Translations under genes and position numbers: made by a program
In this document: one piece after another, positions 1 to 9,132 of the stretch
Layout of the letters: each line of letters begins with the position of its first letter
How positions within the stretch are numbered: the stretch's first letter is position 1
From: Clostridiaceae bacterium UBA6085
GTDB taxonomy: Bacteria > Bacillota > Clostridia > Clostridiales > Clostridiaceae
Direction of reading: 5' to 3'
NCBI GenBank assembly: GCA_002428605.1
Contig: DIXH01000066.1
Span: 39,493 to 60,049 of the forward strand
Length of the DNA stretch: 20,557 bases
The notes under the pieces: model-generated
Told to the model about the DNA's origin: nothing
The model's input: the letters and a program-made list of their open reading frames with translations, nothing else
The model's database searches: none

Positions 1-1490
1 GGCTTCACGCTGCTGCCTTCCTTGGTTCCGCTGAAGGTTGTAAGGCTTTCGAAGGAAAGGTCATCAGCATTGATCTGCTCCCTTATCCTCTCTGCAGTAT
101 CAGGCAGGAAAGGCTCGACGAGTGCCGCTGAGAACCTCAGTGCCTCAATCAGGTTGTAGAGTATCGTTCCAAGCCTGTCCTTCTTCTCCTCGTCCCTTGC
201 GAGAATCCACGGAGTCGTCTCGTCAATGTACTTGTTGGCCCTGCCGATCAGTGTCCATATGTGTCCCAGCGCTTCAGGCAGCCTGAGGTTCCCTATAGAT
301 TCCTCAACCAGCTTTGGTGTTGCAAGTGCAAGTGCCTTAAGCTCATCGTCAAAATCACCTGAATATGAACCTGAAGGTATGATACCTCCGAAATACTTCG
401 AAACCATGGCAACAGTCCTTGAAAGGAGGTTGCCCAGGTCGTTCGCAAGGTCAGCATTGGTCTTCTTTATGAACGTCTCGTTGTTGAATAGTCCGTCATT
501 TCCAAACGGTATCTCCCTTAGAAGGAAGTATCTCACAGGATCCACTCCGAAGTGCTCTACAAGTACGACAGGGTCTACAACATTGCCCTTTGACTTCGAC
601 ATCTTGCCGCCGTCAACAAGCAGCCAGCCATGTCCGAACACCTGCTTCGGAAGTTCAATGTCAAGGGCCATGAGCATGATCGGCCAGTATATCGTATGGA
701 ACCTCAGGATGTCCTTTCCTATGAGGTGGACGTCCGCAGGCCAGTACTTCCTGTAGTTCTCTTCATTCTCGGAGCCGTAGCCCAGGGCGGTAATGTAGTT
801 GGAAAGGGCATCTATCCAGACATAGACAACGTGCTCGCTGTCGAATGTAACAGGTATCCCCCAGTCGAAGCTTGTCCTTGAAACGCAAAGGTCCTGAAGG
901 CCAGGTCTAAGGAAATTGTTCAGCATCTCGTTCTTCCTTGATTCAGGCTGGATGAAAAGAGGGTTGTCTTCAATGTGCTTGATAAGCCTGTCAGCGTAAT
1001 TGCTCATCTTGAAGAAGTAAGCCTCTTCCTTGGCCTTCTCTACAGGTCTTCCGCAGTCAGGGCACTTGCCGTCAACTATCTGGGTATCAGTCCAGAAGGC
1101 TTCGTCAGGCGTACAGTACCAGCCCTCATATACGCTCTTGTATATGTCACCCTTGTCATAGAGCTTCTTGAATATGTCCTGGACAGCCTTGATATGGTAA
1201 TCGTCGGTAGTCCTTATGAACATGTCGTAGCTTATGTTCATGAGCTTCCACAGGTCCTTGATCCCTTCGACTATTCCGTCTACATACTCTATCGGCTTTA
1301 CGCCCTTTTCCTCGGCTATCCTCTGTATCTTCTGGCCGTGCTCGTCTGATCCTGTGAGGAACATGACATCAAAGCCAGCTTTCCTTTTGTACCTTGCAAG
1401 TGCGTCAGCTGCAACCGTAGTATAGGTGTTTCCTATGTGCAGGTTTGCAGACGGGTAATAGATAGGGGTCGTGATATAATAGGTCTTCAT
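1..1490 (-). CDS. metG: methionyl-tRNA synthetase, N-terminal part (3' end outside window)
   Basis: Charges tRNA-Met with methionine in the cytoplasm; class I aminoacyl-tRNA synthetase. Reading the minus strand from 1490 gives MKTYYITTPIYYPSANLHIG, the usual N-terminus with the HIGH-type motif HIGN. Further on are a Cys-rich knuckle (CPDCG), the WIDALSNY segment and the KMSKSKG signature. About 496 codons are present. Relatives with a C-terminal tRNA-binding domain are near 650 residues, so the C-terminal part lies beyond position 1. The start is fixed by AAGGGAGG a few bases upstream. Expression should be controlled by the T-box leader immediately upstream. The gene follows pyrE on the same strand but has its own promoter, and a terminator separates them. 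Identification is secure from the motifs. Confidence 0.96.
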   Translation of the reverse strand, partial: MKTYYITTPIYYPSANLHIGNTYTTVAADALARYKRKAGFDVMFLTGSDEHGQKIQRIAEEKGVKPIEYVDGIVEGIKDLWKLMNISYDMFIRTTDDYHIKAVQDIFKKLYDKGDIYKSVYEGWYCTPDEAFWTDTQIVDGKCPDCGRPVEKAKEEAYFFKMSNYADRLIKHIEDNPLFIQPESRKNEMLNNFLRPGLQDLCVSRTSFDWGIPVTFDSEHVVYVWIDALSNYITALGYGSENEENYRKYWPADVHLIGKDILRFHTIYWPIMLMALDIELPKQVFGHGWLLVDGGKMSKSKGNVVDPVVLVEHFGVDPVRYFLLREIPFGNDGLFNNETFIKKTNADLANDLGNLLSRTVAMVSKYFGGIIPSGSYSGDFDDELKALALATPKLVEESIGNLRLPEALGHIWTLIGRANKYIDETTPWILARDEEKKDRLGTILYNLIEALRFSAALVEPFLPDTAERIREQINADDLSFESLTTFSGTKEGSSVK

Positions 1491-1512
1491 TTGAAAAATC
1501 CTCCCTTAAAAA

Positions 1513-1768
1513 TGAAAAAGCCCTATGGCGATGCCATAGAGACGTCTTTAAACGTGTTACCACTCCAGTTCGCGCAAGCCTCACGGATCACGCCTCAAAA
1601 GGTGACTATGCCACCTTATGCAATATAACGGTTGCACCCGTGTGTCCTTTTTACCGGGCACATGCTCCGAGGTCATTTTCGCTGCATTCCCTGCACCCTG
1701 TCACACCAAATCAGGGCTCTCTTAAGCAAAGACAACTGCGCTACTCTTCTCATCAAGGCTTTCCATGA
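1513..1768 (-). promoter_or_regulatory. Methionine T-box riboswitch leader of metG
   Basis: An untranslated leader that senses uncharged tRNA-Met. On the minus strand it shows, in order, a stem I region with an AGAGAG bulge element (about 1715-1722), a specifier AUG at 1676-1674 in the context GAAAAUGACC, the T-box sequence GAACTGGAGTGGTAACACG (1571-1553) containing UGGU (1562-1559), and an intrinsic terminator. UGGU can pair with a tRNA 3' end ACCA, which fits the A discriminator of tRNA-Met. The AUG specifier agrees with the downstream gene being metG. Stem I was recognised by eye, not folded, so the exact 5' boundary is approximate. Confidence 0.9.
1514..1539 (-). terminator. T-box intrinsic terminator before metG
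   Basis: Minus-strand arms CTATGGC (1539-1533) and GCCATAG (1529-1523) close a 3-nt loop. They are followed by a T-rich run (GGGCTTTTTCATTTTT). In the T-box mechanism this hairpin forms when tRNA-Met is charged and is replaced by the antiterminator when it is not. Confidence 0.88.
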
Positions 1769-1771
1769 CTT

Positions 1772-1800
1772 ATTCTACCAAAGGCAATATGGTTTCGCAA
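1772..1800 (-). promoter_or_regulatory. metG promoter
   Basis: Minus-strand -35 TTGCGA (1800-1795), a 17-nt spacer and -10 TAGAAT (1777-1772). It lies just downstream of the pyrE terminator and just upstream of the T-box leader, so the expected transcript start is near 1766. Sigma-A type, judged from sequence only. Confidence 0.75.
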
Positions 1801-1824
1801 CAGGAATTTCCCATACCCCAACAG

Positions 1825-1846
1825 AAAAGGGGCTTTTCGCCCCTTT
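1825..1846 (-). terminator. Terminator of the pyr operon after pyrE
   Basis: On the minus strand AAAGGGG (1846-1840) and CCCCTTT (1832-1826) pair around a 7-nt loop and run into a short T stretch. It sits three bases after the pyrE stop and separates the pyr operon from the metG promoter. Confidence 0.8.
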
Positions 1847-1848
1847 CA

Positions 1849-2478
1849 TCATTTAGTCATCCAATCCTCGTTTGAAGGATCCTTTTTCCACTCCATGAGC
1901 TTTGCCAATGAAGCGCTCTCAATGTAGTTCTCCTCAATTGCAGCTTCGATCAGCTCGTCATAGTCTGTGAGGGATGTGTTATCCACATCATTCTTCTTCA
2001 GCGTCTCCTCACCCTTCTTCAGGTTATAGGTGAATATGGAGACTATACCGAGGACGTCACAGCCTGCTTCCCTGAGTGCATTAACAGCGTCAACCGATGA
2101 GCCTGCCGTGGATATCAGGTCCTCTATCACCACAGTCTTCATCCCGGGAAACACCTTGCCCTCTATCCTGTTCTCCTTGCCGTGGTCCTTTGCCTTGCCC
2201 CTTACGAAGCCCATAGGTATCCCGAGCTCCCAGGCGACTATCGCTGCATGAGGTATCCCGGCTGTTGCAGTGCCCATCAGGCATTGTGCTTCAGGGTACT
2301 TTTCACTTACCACCCTTTTCATCTCGTTGAGGGTGAGCTCCCTCTCTTCCTTATAGGAAAGGATCAGCCTGTTGTCGCAGTATATGGGTGACTTGATGCC
2401 TGATGCCCATGTGAACGGCTTTTCTGGAGAAAGGCTTACAGCCTTGATCCTAAGAAGTGCCTTTGCAAGTTCCTTCAT
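1849..2478 (-). CDS. pyrE: orotate phosphoribosyltransferase
   Basis: Converts orotate and PRPP to OMP, the fifth step of UMP synthesis. The 209-residue protein opens MKELAKALLRIKAVSL. It carries the type I phosphoribosyltransferase PRPP loop VVIEDLISTAGSS near the middle, plus the FTWASGIKSPIYCDNR segment typical of longer Bacillota OPRTases. The ATG at 2478 has GGGGGT six bases upstream and begins right after the pyrF stop (2481). Last gene of the operon, followed at once by a terminator. Being paired with pyrF fits the coupled OMP route. Confidence 0.96.
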   Translation of the reverse strand: MKELAKALLRIKAVSLSPEKPFTWASGIKSPIYCDNRLILSYKEERELTLNEMKRVVSEKYPEAQCLMGTATAGIPHAAIVAWELGIPMGFVRGKAKDHGKENRIEGKVFPGMKTVVIEDLISTAGSSVDAVNALREAGCDVLGIVSIFTYNLKKGEETLKKNDVDNTSLTDYDELIEAAIEENYIESASLAKLMEWKKDPSNEDWMTK

Positions 2479-2480
2479 TA

Positions 2481-3173
2481 CTATACCCCCAAAAATTCCT
2501 TCTTTATTTCCTTGTATGCCTTCTCAGGGTCTTCAGCCCTGGTTATCGGCCTTCCTACGACTATGTAGTCTGAGCCCAGCTCCCTCGCCCTTGCAGGCGT
2601 AACGATCCTTTTCTGGTCTCCGGCTGCAGAGTCAAGCGGTCTTATGCCTGGAGTAACAGTTATGAATCCCTCTCCAAGATGCTCCTTTATTACCGGAACC
2701 TCAAGGGCTGAACATACAACTCCTGAAAGACCTGCCTTCTTCGCATTCTCAGCGTATGAGAGCACCGTCTCGGTAAGGCTCCTGTCAATTAAAAGCTCTG
2801 ACTGCATGAGCTCCTCGGTGGTTGAAGTAAGCTGCGTCACCGCTATTACCAGCGGCTTCTTCCCCTCTTCCCTGCAGGCGTTCATCGCCTCTTCCATCAT
2901 GACGCTTCCGCCGGATGCATGAAGGTTCACCATGTCGGCATCAAGCCTGAGGATGCTCTTCATTGCGCTCTTTACCGTGTTCGGGATATCGTGGAGCTTC
3001 AGGTCAAGGAACACCTTGTGTCCCATCTTCCTTATCTCCCTTACTATTTCAGGGCCTTCGCTGTAGAAGAGCTCCATACCTATCTTGACATAAATACCTT
3101 CCTTGAAGCCCTCAAGAAAGGCCATGGTTTCCTTCCTGTTCTTGAAATCCAGGGCAACTATGACATCCTTCAT
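2481..3173 (-). CDS. pyrF: orotidine 5'-phosphate decarboxylase
   Basis: Decarboxylates OMP to UMP, the last step of the pathway. The 230-residue product begins MKDVIVALDFKNRKE and contains the catalytic DLKLHDIPNT stretch (the Lys/Asp network of OMP decarboxylases) and a C-terminal phosphate-binding region ending IVVGRPITRAEDP. Several in-frame starts exist: the frame is open to 3212 and there are tandem ATGs at 3176 and 3173. AGGAGG lies three bases before the first ATG and six before the second, so 3173 is preferred. The pyrD stop (3184-3186) is 10 bases upstream, which implies translational coupling. Confidence 0.95.
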   Translation of the reverse strand: MKDVIVALDFKNRKETMAFLEGFKEGIYVKIGMELFYSEGPEIVREIRKMGHKVFLDLKLHDIPNTVKSAMKSILRLDADMVNLHASGGSVMMEEAMNACREEGKKPLVIAVTQLTSTTEELMQSELLIDRSLTETVLSYAENAKKAGLSGVVCSALEVPVIKEHLGEGFITVTPGIRPLDSAAGDQKRIVTPARARELGSDYIVVGRPITRAEDPEKAYKEIKKEFLGV

Positions 3174-3183
3174 CATTTTCCTC

Positions 3184-4101
3184 CTAAAGCCTGTGGCTAT
3201 AGCCCACAGCATCCTTTACACTACTGAATCCGTATTTCTTGAGAACTCCCGGCAGTTCCTCTATGATATCCCTGCACGCATAGGGATTCACGAAATTCTC
3301 CGTGCCTACCGCCACTGCACTGGCACCTGAATAAAGGAATTCAAGCACGTCCTCCGCATTCCTTATTCCACCCATGCCGATTATCGGTATCTTCACTGCC
3401 TTATAGACCTCGTATACCATCCTTACTGCAACCGGCTTAACAGCAGGACCCGAAAGTCCTCCGGTGCCGTTGGCAAGTACCGGTCTTCCCGTTGCAAGGT
3501 CAAGCCTCATTCCCACTAAAGTGTTGATCATTGTTATGCCATCTGCCCCGCCGCTCTCGACAGCCCTTGCCATGGCTGAGATGTCCGTCACATTCGGTGA
3601 AAGCTTCATATATATCGGTTTTCCCGATACTTCCTTGATCCTTTTGGTAAGGCTGTACGCCACATCAGGATCGGTTCCGAAGGTTATTCCGCCCTTCTTG
3701 ACATTGGGGCAGGAAATGTTGATCTCAAGAGCTCCCACGTTTTTGACCTTCGAGATCCTCTCCGCCACATATACATACTCATCCTCGGTATATCCGGCAA
3801 CATTGCTTATTATCGGGATGTCGTAGCTCTCAAGCCATTTCATCTCCTCTTCCACACCGTCAATTCCGGGATTCTGGAGACCTATGGCATTCAGCATCCC
3901 GGCTGGCGTCTCAGCAAGCCTTGGCATCTGGTTTCCTTCACGCCTGTCCCTTGTGACCGCCTTGACCATTATGGAGCCAAGTATGTTCAGGTCATAGAGC
4001 TCAGCGAATTCCTTCCCGAATCCGAAGCATCCTGAAGCAGGCATCACCGGATTTTTAAGTGACAGCCCCGGGAGATCTACCTTAAGCATTTCACTACTCA
4101 T
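3184..4101 (-). CDS. pyrD: dihydroorotate dehydrogenase, class 1B catalytic subunit
   Basis: FMN enzyme that oxidises dihydroorotate to orotate and passes electrons through PyrK to NAD+. 305 residues. The active-site segment EINISCPNVKKGG puts the catalytic base at Cys131, which marks class 1 (class 2 membrane enzymes use Ser). The C-terminal FMN phosphate site reads IIGMGGIRNAEDVLEFLYSGA. The ATG at 4101 overlaps the pyrK end and has GGGGGAGG six bases upstream. The adjacent pyrK gene shows this is the 1B heterotetramer (PyrD2-PyrK2), a soluble cytoplasmic enzyme. Confidence 0.95.
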   Translation of the reverse strand: MSSEMLKVDLPGLSLKNPVMPASGCFGFGKEFAELYDLNILGSIMVKAVTRDRREGNQMPRLAETPAGMLNAIGLQNPGIDGVEEEMKWLESYDIPIISNVAGYTEDEYVYVAERISKVKNVGALEINISCPNVKKGGITFGTDPDVAYSLTKRIKEVSGKPIYMKLSPNVTDISAMARAVESGGADGITMINTLVGMRLDLATGRPVLANGTGGLSGPAVKPVAVRMVYEVYKAVKIPIIGMGGIRNAEDVLEFLYSGASAVAVGTENFVNPYACRDIIEELPGVLKKYGFSSVKDAVGYSHRL

Positions 4102-4861
4102 ATACAGCCTCCCCCAGCCTGAATACAGGTCCGTCCTTGCAGACCCTCTTCAGCCCGTCCTTCGTCTTAGTCATGCATCCGTAGCATGCGCCTATTCCGC
4201 AGGCCATCCTCTCCTCGAATGAGAGGTAGCCTTCCTTTTTTCCCCTGTACTCGAGGTCGATCGCCTTAAGCATCGGCTTCGGTCCGCATGCATAGAGGCA
4301 GTCGAAGTCAATGCCTTCCGCCTTTATCGCATCTGTCACGAAGCCCTTCACTCCATGGCTTCCATCCTCAGTAGCAGTGACCACATTCCCAATAGCGCTG
4401 AATTCCTCAAGGCAGAAAAGCCCTTGGGCATTTCTTGCTCCGAGGACTGTTGTTACTTTCACGCCTTTTTCTGCAAGCCTTTTTCCAAGCTCATAAAGAG
4501 GGGGGATACCTACCCCGCCTCCTATGAGAATTACGCTTTTTGCATCGGACTGTATGGGGAATCCTGTGCCAAGGGGTCCGAAGATATCCACGATATCTCC
4601 AGTTTTCTTTCCACTGAGCTTCCTTGTCCCTTCTCCGACGACCTTGTATATCAGCTTAAGCGTCCCTTTTTCAACGTCCGTCTCATGGACTGATATCGGC
4701 CTTCGAAGAAGAGGCGAATCGCTGTCCATGATCCTCACGTTTACGAACACACCCGGTTCAAAGTCGGCAAGGGCCACAGGATCTGCCTCTAGCACCATCA
4801 GAAGCGTATCTTCAGCTATCGTCCTGTTTTCAATCACCCTGCAAAGCATTATCCTCTTCAA
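4094..4861 (-). CDS. pyrK: dihydroorotate dehydrogenase electron transfer subunit (FAD/2Fe-2S)
   Basis: Electron-transfer partner of PyrD that links dihydroorotate oxidation to NAD+. 255 residues. The FAD-binding RRPISV motif is at 53-58, the NAD-binding GGGVGIPPL near 104, and a C-terminal 2Fe-2S cluster motif uses Cys221, Cys226, Cys229 and Cys241 (CGIGACYGC then C). I chose a TTG start at 4861 (MKRIMLCRV) because GGAGGT lies five bases before it. The ATG four codons later is too far from that site, and the frame upstream runs into the end of carB. The length matches the B. subtilis protein (256). Overlaps pyrD by eight bases. Confidence 0.93.
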   Translation of the reverse strand: MKRIMLCRVIENRTIAEDTLLMVLEADPVALADFEPGVFVNVRIMDSDSPLLRRPISVHETDVEKGTLKLIYKVVGEGTRKLSGKKTGDIVDIFGPLGTGFPIQSDAKSVILIGGGVGIPPLYELGKRLAEKGVKVTTVLGARNAQGLFCLEEFSAIGNVVTATEDGSHGVKGFVTDAIKAEGIDFDCLYACGPKPMLKAIDLEYRGKKEGYLSFEERMACGIGACYGCMTKTKDGLKRVCKDGPVFRLGEAVYE

Positions 4862-4877
4862 TCCGCACCTCCAGAAT

Positions 4878-7800
4878 CTATATGTTGTCGAGGCTGAAGC
4901 TCCTTGATTCAAGCACCTTCAGCACCGCTTCCGCCGTATCAAGCGATGTCAGGCATGGTATGTTGTTCTCAACGGATTCCCTTCTCATCTTGAAGCCGTC
5001 AGTCATCTTGTCCTTGCCGCCTTCAGTGAAGGTGTTCACGACAAACTGGACTTCCCTTCTCCTGATGACATCTATTACTGTCTTTTCCGGGTCTCCTATC
5101 TTTGAGACGTACTTTGCATGCACTCCGTTAGCCTCAAGGAACTTCTTCGTTCCTTCAGTAGCTACCAGGGAATATCCGATATCCCTGAAGCCCCTGGCAA
5201 CCTTAAGGGCCTCTTCCTTGTCCCTGTCACCTATGGTGAACAGGACCTTGCCGTATTCCGGCATCTTGAAGCCGGCAGCCACCAGAGCCTTGTAAAGGGC
5301 CTTTTCAAGGGTCCTGTCGATCCCTATGGCCTCGCCTGTCGATTTCATCTCAGGCCCAAGTGCTATATCTACCTTCCTGAGCTTCGAGAACGAGAACACC
5401 GGCATCTTGACCGCGTAGCCCTCCTTCTCCTTCAGGAGTCCGAGAGGCACGCCCTGCTCGATAAGGCTCTTTCCAAGTATTGCCTTAGTAGCCACATCGC
5501 CCATGTTTACCCTCGTTATCTTGGAAAGGAAAGGCACTGTCCTTGAGCTTCTCGGATTGACCTCGAGCACGAACACTTCGCCGCTCTTCTCCACAACGAA
5601 CTGTATGTTATAAAGTCCAATGATTCCGAGACCAGTTCCGATCCTCTCGGTGTAGTCTGTTATAGTCCTCTTGCATTCCTCGGATATCTTGAATGGCGGG
5701 TACACCGCCATGGAATCACCGGAATGGACTCCCGCTCTTTCAATATGCTCCATGATTCCCGGAATCATGACGTTCTTGCCGTCACATATGGCATCAACCT
5801 CAACTTCCTTGCCCACCAGGTACCTGTCGATCAGGATAGGGTCAGTTCCGTTTTCAGAGATGTTCCTCTCCATGTAGTCAGAAAGATGCTCTTTCGTGTA
5901 TATTATCTCCATGTTCCTGCCGCCAAGCACATAAGATGGCCTTGCAAGTACAGGATATCCTATTTCAGCCGCCACTTCCAGAGCTTTTTCCACGCTTACC
6001 GCCATATCTCCCTTAGGCATTGGAATTCCAAGCTCCCTCAGCTTCTTCTCGAACATGTCCCTGTCTTCAGCAAGGTCGATGCTCTCAAGCGAGGTACCGA
6101 GGATCTTGACCCCTCTCTTCTGCAGCCCTTCAGCCAGATTTATGGCTGTCTGCCCTCCGAACTGGACAATTACACCCTTAGGCTGCTCGAGGTCCACGAT
6201 GTTCATGACATCCTCGACAGTCAGCGGCTCGAAGTAGAGCTTGTCTGATATGGAGAAGTCAGTTGATACGGTCTCCGGATTGTTGTTTATGATTATCGCT
6301 TCATAGCCGAAGTCCTTGATGGACCAGACGCAATGAACCGTCGCGTAGTCAAACTCAACGCCCTGACCTATCCTTATGGGTCCTGAGCCAAGTACTATGA
6401 TGCTTTCCTTTCCGCTCTTAACGGATTCGTTCTCTTCCTCATACGTGGAGTAGTAGTAAGGGGTTTCGGAGCTGAATTCCCCTGCGCAGGTATCTACCAT
6501 CTTGAATACCGGTATTATCCCCTTTTCCTTCCTCGCAGCCACAACATCGTCAAGCTCGATCCCCTTGAATTCCGCTATCGTCTTGTCTGAGAATCCCATC
6601 CTCTTGGCTTCGTACAGGACTTCCGACAGGCTTCCTTCCTTTATGGTATTCTCCATGGCAACTATCTTCCTTATCTTGCTCAGGAAGAACTCATCAATCT
6701 GCGTGGCATCATGGATCATGTCGACACTCTTGCCTCTTCTGAGCAGCTCGTAGATCACGAACAGCCTTTCGTCCTCAGCCCGACCCAGCAGCTTCACAAG
6801 CTTCTCATCGTCTGCCTTCCTGTACTTCTTGAGGTCAAGGTATTCTGTCTTTATCTCAAGGGACCTTACAGCCTTAAGGAGCGCCTCCTCGAAGGTCCTT
6901 CCAAGGGACATCACCTCTCCCGTCGCCTTCATCTGGGTTCCCAGCTTCCTGTTGGCGAACCTGAACTTGTCAAAGGCGAACCTTGGGAGCTTCAGCGCTA
7001 TGTAGTCAAGTGCAGGCTCGAAGCATGCATACGATACTCCTGTAACCGGATTTAGCATCTCGTCAAGATTTAAGCCCAGCGCGATCTTAGCCGCGATCTT
7101 CGCTATAGGGTAGCCTGTTGCCTTGGATGCCAGGGCTGAAGACCTGGAAACCCTCGGATTTACCTCTATTATGTAGTAGTCGAAGGAATCCGGGTGCAGC
7201 GCAAGCTGAACGTTGCAGCCACCCTTGATCTTAAGAGACCTTATTATCTTGAGGGAGGCATCCCTCAGCATCTGCAGCTCCTTGTCAGTAAGGGTCTGGC
7301 AGGGTGCGACAACTATGGAATCGCCTGTATGGATCCCCACCGGGTCGAAGTTTTCCATGGAACATACCGCTATGGCGGTATCGTTGGCATCCCTCATGAC
7401 CTCGAACTCGATTTCCTTCCAGCCTGCAATTGACATCTCGATGAGGCACTGGTTAACGGGAGAGAGCGAAAGTCCGTTCTCGACGGTAACCTTCAGCTCG
7501 GCTTCATCCCTGCATATGCCGCCTCCTGTTCCGCCAAGGGTATAGGCCGGCCTTACGATCACCGGGAAGCCGATCTCCTTTGCAAAGCTTACGGCACCCT
7601 GGACGCTGTCAGCTATGAACGATGGCGGGACCGGCTCGCCGATTTTATTCATCAGGTTCCGGAACAGTTCCCTGTCTTCAGCCTTCTTTATGGCTTCAAG
7701 GTCCGTACCCAGTATCTCGATCCCAAGCTCGTCAAGGATCCCGTCCTCATGAAGCTCCACGGCCATGTTCAGTCCGGTCTGCCCTCCAAGTGACGGAAGT

Positions 7801-8057
7801 ATTGCCTGAGGCCTTTCCTTCCTTAATATCCTCTTTATGAATTCCTTTGACAGAGGCTCCATGTATACCTTGTCCGCCATTTCCCTGTCGGTCATTATGG
7901 TTGCCGGATTTGAATTGACAAGGACTACGCTTATGCCTTCCTCCCGGAGGGCCGTGCATGCCTGGGTTCCTGCATAGTCGAATTCTGCAGCCTGGCCGAT
8001 TATTATCGGTCCCGAACCTATCACAAGTATCTTCTTCAGTTCTTCTCTCTTAGGCAT
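4878..8057 (-). CDS. carB: carbamoyl-phosphate synthase, large subunit
   Basis: Makes carbamoyl phosphate from bicarbonate, ATP and ammonia channelled from CarA. 1059 residues, close to the usual 1070. Two homologous ATP-grasp halves are visible, each opening with an ATP-site pattern (ILVIGSGPIIIGQAAEFDYA at the N-terminus, IVLGSGPIRIGQGVEFDYA near residue 540). A C-terminal MGS-like allosteric domain follows (LFTIGDRDKEEA onward). The ATG at 8057 (MPKREELKK) has GGAGGA seven bases upstream and overlaps the carA stop by eight bases. The further-upstream in-frame ATG at 8075 has no comparable site. Serves UMP synthesis here; whether it also serves arginine cannot be told. Confidence 0.97.
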   Translation of the reverse strand: MPKREELKKILVIGSGPIIIGQAAEFDYAGTQACTALREEGISVVLVNSNPATIMTDREMADKVYMEPLSKEFIKRILRKERPQAILPSLGGQTGLNMAVELHEDGILDELGIEILGTDLEAIKKAEDRELFRNLMNKIGEPVPPSFIADSVQGAVSFAKEIGFPVIVRPAYTLGGTGGGICRDEAELKVTVENGLSLSPVNQCLIEMSIAGWKEIEFEVMRDANDTAIAVCSMENFDPVGIHTGDSIVVAPCQTLTDKELQMLRDASLKIIRSLKIKGGCNVQLALHPDSFDYYIIEVNPRVSRSSALASKATGYPIAKIAAKIALGLNLDEMLNPVTGVSYACFEPALDYIALKLPRFAFDKFRFANRKLGTQMKATGEVMSLGRTFEEALLKAVRSLEIKTEYLDLKKYRKADDEKLVKLLGRAEDERLFVIYELLRRGKSVDMIHDATQIDEFFLSKIRKIVAMENTIKEGSLSEVLYEAKRMGFSDKTIAEFKGIELDDVVAARKEKGIIPVFKMVDTCAGEFSSETPYYYSTYEEENESVKSGKESIIVLGSGPIRIGQGVEFDYATVHCVWSIKDFGYEAIIINNNPETVSTDFSISDKLYFEPLTVEDVMNIVDLEQPKGVIVQFGGQTAINLAEGLQKRGVKILGTSLESIDLAEDRDMFEKKLRELGIPMPKGDMAVSVEKALEVAAEIGYPVLARPSYVLGGRNMEIIYTKEHLSDYMERNISENGTDPILIDRYLVGKEVEVDAICDGKNVMIPGIMEHIERAGVHSGDSMAVYPPFKISEECKRTITDYTERIGTGLGIIGLYNIQFVVEKSGEVFVLEVNPRSSRTVPFLSKITRVNMGDVATKAILGKSLIEQGVPLGLLKEKEGYAVKMPVFSFSKLRKVDIALGPEMKSTGEAIGIDRTLEKALYKALVAAGFKMPEYGKVLFTIGDRDKEEALKVARGFRDIGYSLVATEGTKKFLEANGVHAKYVSKIGDPEKTVIDVIRRREVQFVVNTFTEGGKDKMTDGFKMRRESVENNIPCLTSLDTAEAVLKVLESRSFSLDNI

Positions 8058-9132
8058 TCTTTGGTCCTCCTGCATTCATGGCTTCCTTGAACTTAAGGAA
8101 AATTCTTTTTGCGTCCGTCGGTCCGGGCGAGCTCTCAGGATGGAACTGCACCGAAAAGGCGTTGTACTTCGTGTGCCTGACTCCTTCTATGCTTCCTTCG
8201 TTCACGCACTTGTGTGTAACCACCAGTCCCGTTCCTTCAATGGTATTCATGTCCACCACATATCCGTGGTTCTGGCTCGTTATCATGACCTTGCCGGTCT
8301 CCAGGTCCTTCACCGGGTTATTTCCTCCCCTGTGCCCGAACTTCATCTTTCTTGTGTCCGCACCGCAGGCAAGCGACAGCAGCTGATGTCCCATGCAGAT
8401 CCCGAAAACCGGAACCTGTGGCAGGAGCTTTTTGATCTCCTCGACGACATCAAGAGCATCCTTCGGGTCCCCGGGACCATTGGACAGCATTATGCCGTCC
8501 GGATTGTATTCCATGATCTCCTCCGCCCTGGTATTGTGGGGAACCACATTGACATGAAAGCCCATTGCACCAAGCTCCTTGAGGATGCTCTGCTTCATGC
8601 CGAGATCAAGGAGAACCACCCTTTTCCCGTTTCCCGGAACCTCAAACGGTGTCTTTATGGAACACCTTGCAATGTGGTCATGGAAAGGCTCGAAGGCGGC
8701 AAGTCGTTCCATGGCCTCCTCAAGGGACAGGTCGCTGCTCACGATGCAGCCCTTGACCGTTCCCTTTTCCCTGATGTGCTTGGTAAGCTTCCTCGTATCA
8801 ATTCCATAAAGGCCTGGAACATCCATCTTCTGGAGATAATCATCAAGTGTCCTGTTCATCCTGAAGTTCGACGGCTCCTCGCAAAGGTCCCTGACTATGA
8901 ACGCATGGAGTATCGGTCTTACAGCCTCATAGTCATCCCTGTTTATTCCGTAGTTGCCTATCATCGGGTATGTCATTACCACCATCTGTCCAAGAAAGCT
9001 CTGGTCAGTAAGCAGCTCCTGATAACCCGTCATGGCTGTCGTGAAGACAACCTCACCGTAGGCATCCTTAAGGCTTCCGAAAGCCTTTCCCTTGAAACAT
9101 GTTCCGTCTTCCAGGATGAGCATTTTATCCAT
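8050..9132 (-). CDS. carA: carbamoyl-phosphate synthase, small (glutaminase) subunit
   Basis: Hydrolyses glutamine and feeds ammonia to CarB. 360 residues. The N-terminal CarA-specific domain includes the GYQELLTDQSF stretch. The C-terminal class I glutamine amidotransferase domain has the nucleophile Cys246 in FGICMGHQ and the His331/Glu333 pair in QFHPESSPG, so the catalytic triad is complete. The ATG at 9132 has GGAGG eight bases upstream and overlaps the pyrC stop. A second in-frame ATG (9123) is further from the site. The eight-base overlaps on both sides suggest coupled translation. Confidence 0.97.
   Translation of the reverse strand: MDKMLILEDGTCFKGKAFGSLKDAYGEVVFTTAMTGYQELLTDQSFLGQMVVMTYPMIGNYGINRDDYEAVRPILHAFIVRDLCEEPSNFRMNRTLDDYLQKMDVPGLYGIDTRKLTKHIREKGTVKGCIVSSDLSLEEAMERLAAFEPFHDHIARCSIKTPFEVPGNGKRVVLLDLGMKQSILKELGAMGFHVNVVPHNTRAEEIMEYNPDGIMLSNGPGDPKDALDVVEEIKKLLPQVPVFGICMGHQLLSLACGADTRKMKFGHRGGNNPVKDLETGKVMITSQNHGYVVDMNTIEGTGLVVTHKCVNEGSIEGVRHTKYNAFSVQFHPESSPGPTDAKRIFLKFKEAMNAGGPKNA

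Noticed and set aside
226..1425. Several plus-strand open frames opposite metG
   Set aside because: All lie antisense to a clear MetRS reading frame with HIGN and KMSKS motifs.
1632..1856. A 74-codon plus-strand frame in the metG leader region
   Set aside because: The stretch is fully explained by the T-box leader, its promoter and the pyrE terminator on the other strand.
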